64,000 nt of DNA from Moritella sp. F3 (lineage in GTDB: Bacteria; Pseudomonadota; Gammaproteobacteria; Enterobacterales; Moritellaceae): assembly GCF_015082335.1 (NCBI RefSeq), contig NZ_BLRL01000002.1:186001-250000 (forward strand). The letters run 5' to 3'. Below, piece by piece: positions 34,391 through 42,807 of this stretch. The notes below the pieces were generated by a model. It saw nothing but the letters and a program-made list of their open reading frames with translations. It had not been told where the DNA came from and ran no database searches. Position 1 is the stretch's first letter, and each line of letters begins with the position of its first letter. The translations under genes were made by a program, and so were the position numbers.

Positions 34391-36868
34391 TTAAAATAGT
34401 CCCATTTGTTGATCGGTTATCAAATCAAAGCTCAAGCCGATAAATGGCAAGATACCATCAGCAATCGGCTTCAATTGTTTTTCAATATAATGCTCGAAAT
34501 CCAAGACCGAATGTTGGTGCTCAACCGCTTCAGGGCCACTCAAGGTGAGCACATAACTGATCCAAGCTTTGTGTTGATAACGCAGAGGCTGACCTAATTG
34601 GCGATTTTTCTCATCCGCTGCACGTGCTGCTTTTACATGTGGTGGCACATTCTTCACATATAAGGCCAATTCTTGGCGCAAGCGTTTACGATAAACGAGC
34701 TTATCATTAAACTCTCCTGCTAAGGTCTTCTCGACAATTTCCAGTACATAATCTTCAACAGCCAAACCATGGAATACCCGATGGTATAACTCCATTTGGA
34801 ACATCTTCGCCAGATCGGTCCAATCGGTACGCACGGTTTCCAAGCCTTTGAAGATCAGCTTCTCACCGTCTTTGGTATTCACTAAACCGGCATAACGTTT
34901 TTTACTGCCTTTATCTAGGCCACGAATCGTTGGCATTAAAAACTTGTGATAATGCACTTCGTATTCGATATCTAAGAAACAATCAATGTCGTAGTCTTCA
35001 CGTAAGTGTCGTTGCCATTGCGCGTTAATATATTCTGATAATTCTGCGCCCATACGATCCGCCTGCACACTTCGCTCGTCATGTCCCTCGCCATCAGTAA
35101 ATTTCGAGCTATCAAGTAATACAAACGTCGAATCAGTATCACCGTAGATCACCTTATAACCTTTAGCTTCAATCCAGCCAGCAGTTGTCTGCATGATCTC
35201 TTGGCCGCGCATGGTGATCGAAGATGCTAAACGCGTATCATAAAAACGACAGCCGCCAGATCCCAATACGCCATAAAACGAATTCATTAAGATCTTAATG
35301 GCTTGCGAACGTGCGGCATCTTTATCGACCTTGGCTTGATCACGCTGTGACCACAGTTCGGTAATAATATCGGGCAGGTAATGTTTATCCCGATCAAACA
35401 AGCCACCACGGAACCCGGGGATCGCCTCTGTTGGGTTTTGCACACCTTCTAATAAGCCCACCGGATCAATTTTAAAGGTGCGAATAATCGACGGGTACAG
35501 GCTCTTAAAATCCAGCACTATCACGTGATCATACAAGCCTGGAAAGGAATCCATGACATAACCACCGGGACTCGCTGTTATTCCGCTCTCACGTAAGTTT
35601 GGCGCAACATAACCCGCACGATGTAACTTAGGTAAATATACATTCGTAAATGCTAATACAGAGCCACCGTTACGATCTAATTCCAATCCAGTTAATTGCG
35701 AACGTAATAACAAGAAATCTAACAAGCGCGTTTTAACAAAGATATCCCACACTAAGACGCAATCTTGCAGGTTATACTTAGCTAACTTCTGTTTGTTGAA
35801 GTGAAAATCGTGATTGATCTGTTCCATGCGGTTATCAACGTCTTCGGTATCCTTACCCACACCAAGGACCTCTTGTGCTACATTTTCTAAACTAAAGCTT
35901 GGGAAACTATAAGTGGCGGTTTTTAAACTATCAATGCCATCAACCACTACGCGCCCATGTAAGGTTAAAAAACCTGGCTGCTGCGGTGTGCGGCCATCAC
36001 GCCAATGCAGGTTTTGACCACCACGCCCTAGCGATAATTTAAGATTATGGAATGTGGCGCGCACAGCCAATAACCGAAAATCAAAGTTAATCACGTTCCA
36101 ACCAATAAAGATGTCAGGATCGTAGCTGATCACGAATGCTTGCAGTGCCAATAACAAGCTTTTCTCGTCAGCAACCCAGTGGATCAACGGCTCATCATCA
36201 GGAGCTTGCGCTAAATTTTTATTCGCTTTTATTTGTGCCTGAACGAGATCTTTATCAAGCTGCTCGCCTATCATGTAAACCCGTTTAAAAGGCTTACCGT
36301 CAGGGCAATAGGCAGGGCTTAATGAATACAAACCAATTGAGTAAAGCTCACCGTGTTCTGAACACTCGATATCCAGTGAGATCTGTTTAATTTTGTCGAC
36401 TAAGTTATCTGGCAATTCAGCAGGTTTAAGTTGTGCTTGTTGAAACTCAACATAGCCTTTGCGCTGTACTGGCGTACCAGTAAATTCGACAGCCCCTTTA
36501 ACGAAACGCTCCATCAGGTAACGTTCAGCTGGACGAATATCCGCCTCTAATACCGTAACCAGCTTACGTCTTAATAATTCTTGGGCGCGATGATAGTCAT
36601 GGGACGTCTGGAAATAAAAGGCGCTCATCAACTCTAAATCAAAGCTACGCAACTGCAAATTTTTATAATTAAAGCGTGGATTAAGCTCACTTAAGCACGC
36701 TAATGCAGTGGTCAGTTGATCTTGAGGAATGAACATCACCAGCGGCTGGGTTGCCGGGATCAGTTTAACCGCACCCATTTCAGATGCTAACCAGTAACTT
36801 AATTCGTTGTTACCATTACGATCACGGCTATGGCGCGATAATAAAAAACCCAGATATGTAGCAGACAA
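34391..36868 (-). CDS. polB: DNA polymerase II (family B)
   Basis: 825-residue damage-tolerant replicative-type polymerase with proofreading. 3'-5' exonuclease motifs: LDIECSE (Exo I), GWNVINFDFRLL (Exo II), YNLQDCVLVWD (Exo III). Polymerase motifs: A DFKSLYPSIIRTF, B KILMNSFYGVLGSG and C YGDTDST. All catalytic residues are present. Slightly longer than the E. coli enzyme (783). A LexA-like box 27 nt upstream (36895-36910) suggests SOS induction as in E. coli. Convergent with tesA. Confidence 0.97.
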   Translation of the reverse strand: MSATYLGFLLSRHSRDRNGNNELSYWLASEMGAVKLIPATQPLVMFIPQDQLTTALACLSELNPRFNYKNLQLRSFDLELMSAFYFQTSHDYHRAQELLRRKLVTVLEADIRPAERYLMERFVKGAVEFTGTPVQRKGYVEFQQAQLKPAELPDNLVDKIKQISLDIECSEHGELYSIGLYSLSPAYCPDGKPFKRVYMIGEQLDKDLVQAQIKANKNLAQAPDDEPLIHWVADEKSLLLALQAFVISYDPDIFIGWNVINFDFRLLAVRATFHNLKLSLGRGGQNLHWRDGRTPQQPGFLTLHGRVVVDGIDSLKTATYSFPSFSLENVAQEVLGVGKDTEDVDNRMEQINHDFHFNKQKLAKYNLQDCVLVWDIFVKTRLLDFLLLRSQLTGLELDRNGGSVLAFTNVYLPKLHRAGYVAPNLRESGITASPGGYVMDSFPGLYDHVIVLDFKSLYPSIIRTFKIDPVGLLEGVQNPTEAIPGFRGGLFDRDKHYLPDIITELWSQRDQAKVDKDAARSQAIKILMNSFYGVLGSGGCRFYDTRLASSITMRGQEIMQTTAGWIEAKGYKVIYGDTDSTFVLLDSSKFTDGEGHDERSVQADRMGAELSEYINAQWQRHLREDYDIDCFLDIEYEVHYHKFLMPTIRGLDKGSKKRYAGLVNTKDGEKLIFKGLETVRTDWTDLAKMFQMELYHRVFHGLAVEDYVLEIVEKTLAGEFNDKLVYRKRLRQELALYVKNVPPHVKAARAADEKNRQLGQPLRYQHKAWISYVLTLSGPEAVEHQHSVLDFEHYIEKQLKPIADGILPFIGLSFDLITDQQMGLF

Positions 36869-36894
36869 AATTAACCAGAAAAAGTAGTGTAAGA

Positions 36895-36910
36895 CTGGTT
36901 AAGTGTACAG
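36895..36910 (-). promoter_or_regulatory. candidate LexA box of polB
   Basis: Read on the polB strand: CTGT-ACACTTAA-CCAG, one change from CTGT-N8-ACAG. 27 nt upstream of the polB start, a usual location for SOS boxes. Confidence 0.5.
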
Positions 36911-37116
36911 CATTTTTAGAAATGTGAAAATGGCATACAAATAAGCTTATCCATTCATTAATCAACCATAATCCAATCGCTGACGAAATATCTTTATATG
37001 CGGCTATATTTATACAAATGTGTGATCAGATATCATGATTTGTTGAATATATGTTATAAAGCCTAACTGAATAACGAATTAACCATTTTAGACTAAATAA
37101 AGAAGAGAATACGCTT

Positions 37117-39261
37117 GTGACCGCAACCCTTAAACCTTTTATCTTACTACTCGTCAGTGGATTTTTACTCATGTTAGGTTACGGTCTGAGTAATATTTTA
37201 TTGCCTGTGCGCATGCAAAATGACGGTATCAGCGTCGATAACATCGGTATCATCTTATCTATGCTATCTGTGGGTTTTCTACTGGGTGCGATTTATAGCC
37301 GTAAATTATTACAACGAGTTGGTCATATCCGTATATTTGCGATGTGCGGTAGCTTAACCTCGGTCGCCATCTTATTGTCTGGTTTATATCCTGAGCCGTT
37401 AATGCTTGCAGCAATGCGGATGCTAACCGGATTTTGCATGGCCTGCGCCAATGCCACGCTCGATAGCTGGTTAAGTCACAGTGCCACAGAAGAAAGCCGT
37501 GGACGAGTATTATCAATTAACCAAATGGTGATCATGTCGGCACTGTTTTCTGGGCAGTTCTTATTAAACGTTGCGCCAATCACCGATGTGACTCTGTTTG
37601 TTATCTCAGGTATTTTATTTAGCCTTTCTATCACCCCTATCGTGATCAGCAAGCAACTGGGGCCACAGATTGAAGACAGTCAGTCCATGTCCTTAATGAC
37701 CATCATTAAACTATCGCCACTTGGAGTTATCTGTTGTTTTTACGGCGGTTTTCTCTATGCGGGTTTAGTTAATATGCTGCCTATTTTTGCCAATGACAAC
37801 GGTATTCAAGGTTTCAGCTTATCCATTTTTATGGGCGCATCTATTTTTGGTGCTATTGTTTTTCAATATCCAATCGCGTATTTATCAGACCGCTTCGACC
37901 GTCGTAAAACCATGATCGCCATGGTATTAACCATCGCAGCATTATCACTAGTAGTGCCACAGTTAATTAATTCGTCACAATTTAACCTCACCTTATTAGT
38001 CATTGCAGTTGTCATGGGCTTAACCGCTTGCCTCTATCCAATGAGCATGTCAGAAACGTTTGATAAAGTATTGCGAGAACAGATTTTAGCGGCAATGGGA
38101 TCCTTACTACTGATTTATGCACTGGGTAGTATTCTCGGTCCCAATCTCGCCTCTATTGCGATGAACATATTTGGCAGTGCAGCATTATTCTCATTCATGA
38201 GTATTACGGCACTGACGCTACTGGTATTTATCTTAGGTAATATGTTTAAGCAGACAGCGCTACCACGCGATGAGCAAGAAAATTTCATTATGCAAACCCC
38301 TTCCGGTGTGGCATCTGAACTGGATCCTCGAACTCAATATTCCCAGCCTTCTTTTGAACAAACATCAGAAGTTGAAGTGGCGATTAGTTTAGCAGCAAAC
38401 AATCCCGCAGCTGCCGTGAACATGGCCAAAACCTTAGCGATGCGCGACCCAAATGACGCCTCAAACTTAGCCGCGGCACTCAGTACCATTGACGAAATTG
38501 ATATCAGCCGTTTGTACCGCGCCATCACCGCCGCCGCGCCAGAAATGAGCATACACATTGCCGAGGCTCTCACCAATGCCTCACCAGAACAAGCGGACGA
38601 ATTAGTTGACTGGATCACCACGGAGCGCCCCGACCAATTTACTGACATTATTGTTGCCATCGCCAATTCAATGCCAGATAACGGGATTAATATGATGGAG
38701 ATCGCAGCCGAAAATATGGTTGAAGAGCACCAAGATGAATTGCTGGAAATGACCGACCAATACATGACAAGCTTATCTGATTCGTTAGATGATATGCGTC
38801 CAGTCGATCGTGCAGCGGCCGCCACAGAGCAAACAGCAACCGAGCTATACAGCCGTTTAACCGATGTATCACCAACGCAATCAGCCGACTTCGCCCTCGC
38901 TGTATCTGAAGCATACCCTGAGTCATCAAATGTAGTTGCCGAAGCTTACGTGAGCAATCTAATTGAAAGCGAACAAGCCACATCAGGTGATGCCACAGCG
39001 AACATTGAAAGTGCGGTAAATGACTACGTCACCCAAGTTGCTGAAACGATCCCTGAATACGCTGCCGATATCGCCACCACGATGATTGATTCTGTACCCG
39101 ATATCGCCTCTGATATGGTTGAGATTTTACAAGATTCAGACGTGTTCGATGACAGCGAACTAAGCACGTCGATTAAAGACAAACCTGAGCATGATGAGCT
39201 TGAAGAGCAGTTACAATATGCCGTGCAAACGCAGTCTGATGAACTCGATAAAAATAGCTAG
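37117..39261 (+). CDS. MFS transporter with long helical C-terminal extension
   Basis: 714 residues. Residues 1-378 form a 12-helix major facilitator core resembling the YcaD group (MLTGFCMACANATLDSWLS, SDRFDRRKTMIAMV). Residues 379-714 are an unusual acidic, Ala-rich cytoplasmic extension in which short helices of about 15-18 residues are separated by Pro turns (NNPAAAVNMAKTLAMRDP, AAAPEMSIHIAEALTNASP, ERPDQFTDIIVAIANSMP). This looks like a degenerate helical repeat. The start is a GTG; AAGAAGAG lies upstream. Substrate is unknown. Codon use does not change at the junction and no frameshift separates the parts, so the fusion appears genuine. Confidence 0.85.
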   Translation: MTATLKPFILLLVSGFLLMLGYGLSNILLPVRMQNDGISVDNIGIILSMLSVGFLLGAIYSRKLLQRVGHIRIFAMCGSLTSVAILLSGLYPEPLMLAAMRMLTGFCMACANATLDSWLSHSATEESRGRVLSINQMVIMSALFSGQFLLNVAPITDVTLFVISGILFSLSITPIVISKQLGPQIEDSQSMSLMTIIKLSPLGVICCFYGGFLYAGLVNMLPIFANDNGIQGFSLSIFMGASIFGAIVFQYPIAYLSDRFDRRKTMIAMVLTIAALSLVVPQLINSSQFNLTLLVIAVVMGLTACLYPMSMSETFDKVLREQILAAMGSLLLIYALGSILGPNLASIAMNIFGSAALFSFMSITALTLLVFILGNMFKQTALPRDEQENFIMQTPSGVASELDPRTQYSQPSFEQTSEVEVAISLAANNPAAAVNMAKTLAMRDPNDASNLAAALSTIDEIDISRLYRAITAAAPEMSIHIAEALTNASPEQADELVDWITTERPDQFTDIIVAIANSMPDNGINMMEIAAENMVEEHQDELLEMTDQYMTSLSDSLDDMRPVDRAAAATEQTATELYSRLTDVSPTQSADFALAVSEAYPESSNVVAEAYVSNLIESEQATSGDATANIESAVNDYVTQVAETIPEYAADIATTMIDSVPDIASDMVEILQDSDVFDDSELSTSIKDKPEHDELEEQLQYAVQTQSDELDKNS

Positions 39262-39268
39262 TAATTGT

Positions 39269-39388
39269 TTACTTCCCAGTGTCTAGGCTAGCATTATAAT
39301 CCATCACTGTGTTTGCAGTGATGACACCGAGCGCAACACAGCCAGACATTTGGGAAGCCAATAATATAATAATAAAACATTTCTTCAT
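39269..39388 (-). CDS. small lipoprotein (39 aa)
   Basis: ATG at 39388-39386, stop at 39271-39269. It starts MKKCFIIILLASQMSGCVAL, a lipoprotein signal peptide with Cys17 in the lipobox MSGC, leaving a mature peptide of about 23 residues (ending NASLDTGK). AAAGGA lies about nine bases upstream of ATG. The lipobox and ribosome binding site support a real gene, possibly a Lpp/EcnA-like small lipoprotein. The same bases include the hairpin CATCACTG / CAGTGATG (39302-39323), which could be a terminator of the facing MFS gene instead. Function unknown. Confidence 0.6.
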   Translation of the reverse strand: MKKCFIIILLASQMSGCVALGVITANTVMDYNASLDTGK

Positions 39389-39608
39389 CACAATTTCCTT
39401 TCAATATAGACCGGCCGGAATATAGCAACATTCATATAAATATCTATAAAATTAATTATTCAATAAGTGTGATCTATGTCTATTTGGCAACGCATTGGTT
39501 TAGCGAGCAGCTTGATATGAGGATAGAGCGGTATATCAATAAGCCGGTAATACAATGGATAGTAAAGAGGATCTAAGAAGTTAATATGAAAAGTAGGTAT
39601 TAAGGAAT
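39389..39608. other. AT-rich spacer, likely promoter region of small lipoprotein gene
   Basis: No gene seen on either strand; presumed promoter of the 39-residue lipoprotein gene. Confidence 0.3.
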
Positions 39609-39640
39609 ACTGAGCTTGTTGCTTACGTAACAAGCTCAGT
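39609..39640. terminator. hairpin downstream of nhaD, probable terminator
   Basis: Perfect 12-bp stem ACTGAGCTTGTT (39609-39620) / AACAAGCTCAGT (39629-39640), 8-nt loop, 15 nt past the nhaD stop. T run on the nhaD strand is absent. Confidence 0.55.
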
Positions 39641-39655
39641 GTTTAAACGTGTTAG

Positions 39656-41092
39656 TTAAAACAACGCACTATTCAGCCATAGATGACAAAGAATTGAAGC
39701 GATGTAACCCAGTGCAATCACTGGAGCCCAACGTAAGTGACCTGCAAACGTATACAGTCCACGTGCTTGACCCATTAGCGCTACACCAGCCGCAGAACCG
39801 ATAGACAGTAAACTACCGCCCACGCCCGCTGTTAGCGTCACTAACAACCATTGTCCTAATGACATGTCAGGTTGCATGCTCAATACCGCAAACATCACCG
39901 GAATATTATCAACAATCGCCGACAAAACACCCACAGCCACGTTAGCCATCGTCGTATCCCACGTGCCATACATGATGCCAGATGCCAGACTTAAGTAACC
40001 CATAAAGCCTAAACCACCCACACACATAATCACGCCGTAGAAGAATAACAAGGTATCCCACTCCGCTTTAGCCACTTTGTGGAATACGTCAAACGGCACG
40101 ACACTACCAAGCTGCTGCAAGGCTTTTTCATCCTGAGCAAGTTCTGCCTTAGCGCGTTTACGCTCTAACGAAATTGGTAATGTTTTACGTAAGAAGTAAC
40201 CGAAGAATTGTAGATAACCTAGACCTGTCATCATACCTAGTACTGGCGGCATATGTAGCACACTGTGCGCAGCAACTGCGGATGCAACAGTCAGTAGAAA
40301 TAGCAACACAATACGCTTGGCACCACGTTTAGTATGAACCGTTTCTTGTACGCCTGATAACTTGGCATTTTTAGGAATGAAGAACGTCATGATCGTCGCT
40401 GGTACGATAAAGTTAATCACAGAAGGTAAGAATAGCGCGGCAAATTCATTAAATGCAACCATGCCTTTTTGCCATACCATTAACGTTGTAATGTCACCAA
40501 ATGGGCTGAATGCACCACCCGCATTCGCGGCAACAACAATGTTAATACAAGCGAGATTAATAAATTTCTTATCTTCCCCTGCAACTTTCAATACCACTGC
40601 ACACATGAGTAGAGCCGTTGTTAAGTTATCGGCAATCGGCGAGATGAAGAATGCCAAAATACCCGTTAACCAGAACAGTCCTCTTAAATCCAAGCCTTTA
40701 CTTAACATCCAACTGCGCAATGCATCAAATAATTGACGCTCTTCCATCGCATTGATGTAAGTCATCGCTACCAGTAAGAATAGTAATAACTCTGCATATT
40801 CTAGCAGGTTATGCCTAAACGCGGCCTCAGCAACATCGGACATGCCAAGGTTAGCATAGTGCCAACCAATGAGTGCCCAGATGACACCAGCTGCGACGAG
40901 TACAGGTTTCGATTTTCGTAAATGTAAATGCTCTTCCGCCATTACCAGCAAGTATGCGCAGGTAAAAATAATGATAGCAAAATAGCCTATTCTGGACGTA
41001 GTGAGATCTATAATTTCCCCACCACCTGACGCAAATGCAAACGTTGCAGGTGCGAGTCCAAACAAAATAATTAAAATAAGCTTCATTGCCAT
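39656..41092 (-). CDS. nhaD: Na+/H+ antiporter NhaD
   Basis: 478 residues when started at ATG 41092 (MAMKLILIILFGLAP), which is preceded by GGAAGG and matches NhaD length in Vibrio and Halomonas; the longer frame to 41212 adds 40 residues with no ribosome binding site. Inner membrane, 12-13 segments. Typical NhaD segments: FGDITTLMVWQKG, the conserved SPIADNLTTALLMCAV, and ERQLFDALRSWMLSKGLDLRG. NhaD exchanges Na+ or Li+ for H+ and works at high pH and salinity, fitting a marine organism. Signal-like first helix may be cleaved. Transcribed alone. Confidence 0.93.
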   Translation of the reverse strand: MAMKLILIILFGLAPATFAFASGGGEIIDLTTSRIGYFAIIIFTCAYLLVMAEEHLHLRKSKPVLVAAGVIWALIGWHYANLGMSDVAEAAFRHNLLEYAELLLFLLVAMTYINAMEERQLFDALRSWMLSKGLDLRGLFWLTGILAFFISPIADNLTTALLMCAVVLKVAGEDKKFINLACINIVVAANAGGAFSPFGDITTLMVWQKGMVAFNEFAALFLPSVINFIVPATIMTFFIPKNAKLSGVQETVHTKRGAKRIVLLFLLTVASAVAAHSVLHMPPVLGMMTGLGYLQFFGYFLRKTLPISLERKRAKAELAQDEKALQQLGSVVPFDVFHKVAKAEWDTLLFFYGVIMCVGGLGFMGYLSLASGIMYGTWDTTMANVAVGVLSAIVDNIPVMFAVLSMQPDMSLGQWLLVTLTAGVGGSLLSIGSAAGVALMGQARGLYTFAGHLRWAPVIALGYIASILCHLWLNSALF

Positions 41093-41369
41093 GTTATGTG
41101 CCTTCCCTCTCAGAATGATAAAAACCTGTTTAATGTATGTTATAAAATTGTTTTCTGCTATTAGCAAAACTGTTTTTAGTGAAGTAATAGCTATTTTTAT
41201 GTTCTTTATCAATTAGGCGATAAGTCACAAGCCAGCTCCAAATAGCGCTGTATTTATTAAGTAGTAACTACAGGGTAATATAAATACTTGATAAAAAAGA
41301 GTCGATTGCCTACCATCAGTACGCACTAACTTCATGACCTCACACTGGAATTAACCAAGGATATTTACA

Positions 41370-42632
41370 TTGGATCAAGAATTAAGATTAGCCATCTCGC
41401 AATGGCTCGCAGATAGCGATACATTAAACAAGGCAGATTCAAATACTTACAACCTTATATTAGTAGTGCTATGTTTAACGCTCGCAGGCATATCCTATTT
41501 AGTTGTCAAGCGCGTCGTGATTAAAGCGATGAAGTTGATGTCTATCCGCTCTAAAGTTACTTGGGATGATACCTTTGTTGCACATGGCGTATTAGAAAAA
41601 TTCGCCTTATTAGTTCCGCTATTAATCATAGAAATACTGCGACCTTTGTTTACCGTATTGTCACCTTATTTCACCGAAATCATAGGCCGTCTGCTGACCG
41701 CCCTTTTGGTGATTTTATTGATACGAGCGATATATTCCGTGTTAAATGCGATAGCGCAAATAGCCGATGAACATAGCGCGACTCAACGCTTACCTATCAC
41801 CAGTTTCATCCAGCTAATTAAACTGTTTTTATTTTTTGTTGCAGCCATTATCACCGTGTCGATTTTATCCAACCAATCACCCATTTATTTTTTAAGTGGT
41901 TTAGGTGTCGCGACAGGTTTCATCATGCTGATATTTAGAGACACCATTTTAGGCTTTGTCGCTGGTATTCAGTTAGCCACGAATCAAATGGTGACCAGAG
42001 GCGATTGGATTCAAATGGATAAATACGGTGCAGATGGCACAGTAGAGGAAGTATCACTCACTACCGTGAAGGTGCGTAATTTTGATAAAACCATCACCAT
42101 GCTCCCCGCTTACGCGTTAGTGTCAGATGCATTTACCAACTGGCGTGGTATGAGTGAGTCCGGTGGACGTCGTATCAAACGCAGTGTCTTTATCGATATC
42201 CAAAGTATTGGTTTTTTAACCAAAGAAGATACCCAACGTCTTAGCCACGTGCATTTATTAAAAAATTACCTGGCTGATAAAAGCGTGGATATCAACACCT
42301 TCAATCTACCGTTTAGTGATGACGAACACGCGGTCAATAGCCGTGGTTTAACTAATATCGGTACATTCAGAGCTTATTTATTAGCATACTTACGACAGCA
42401 CCCCAAGGTACGTAAAGACATGACATTATTGGTAAGGCAGTTAGCGCCTACCACGCAAGGCATGCCCATCGAGATCTATATCTTTACCGACGAGATCCGC
42501 TGGGCTTTTTATGAAGACATACAAGCTGATATCTTTGATCATATCTTTTCGGTATTACCTTCTTTCGGGCTGCAGGCTTTTCAGCAACCGAGTAGTAATG
42601 ATGTACAAATGCTAATGACGAAGGTGACTTAG
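41370..42632 (+). CDS. ybdG: MscS-family mechanosensitive channel (YbdG-like)
   Basis: 420 residues with a TTG start supported by AAGGA eight bases upstream. N-terminal helices (about 25-165), the channel-lining helix and beta domain of the MscS superfamily in residues 170-260 (GLGVATGFIMLIFRDTILGF, then RGDWIQM and GTVEEVSLTTVKVRNFD), followed by the YbdG-type insert (MSESGGRRIKRSVFIDIQS). This length and the insert fit YbdG (415), the E. coli mechanosensitive channel of miniconductance, rather than MscS or MscK. Activity is gated by membrane tension in hypo-osmotic shock. No gene is coupled to it. Confidence 0.9.
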   Translation: MDQELRLAISQWLADSDTLNKADSNTYNLILVVLCLTLAGISYLVVKRVVIKAMKLMSIRSKVTWDDTFVAHGVLEKFALLVPLLIIEILRPLFTVLSPYFTEIIGRLLTALLVILLIRAIYSVLNAIAQIADEHSATQRLPITSFIQLIKLFLFFVAAIITVSILSNQSPIYFLSGLGVATGFIMLIFRDTILGFVAGIQLATNQMVTRGDWIQMDKYGADGTVEEVSLTTVKVRNFDKTITMLPAYALVSDAFTNWRGMSESGGRRIKRSVFIDIQSIGFLTKEDTQRLSHVHLLKNYLADKSVDINTFNLPFSDDEHAVNSRGLTNIGTFRAYLLAYLRQHPKVRKDMTLLVRQLAPTTQGMPIEIYIFTDEIRWAFYEDIQADIFDHIFSVLPSFGLQAFQQPSSNDVQMLMTKVT

Positions 42633-42807
42633 CCTACGTCTAATCCAATCGTTTACCATAATAAAAATGCTATTTTTAATACTTGAAACGAAATAAACAA
42701 ACTAAATACAGCTTTAAAGTATTTTTGGGGCTGTACTACTTTATTTCTCCCAGTGTTTTTATTATATTGCTAACTTCAACTAATTAACCGTAAGCTATTA
42801 AATATAA

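Noticed and set aside
41093..41212. N-terminal extension of NhaD
   Set aside because: Adds 40 residues without a ribosome binding site; ATG 41092 gives the usual length.
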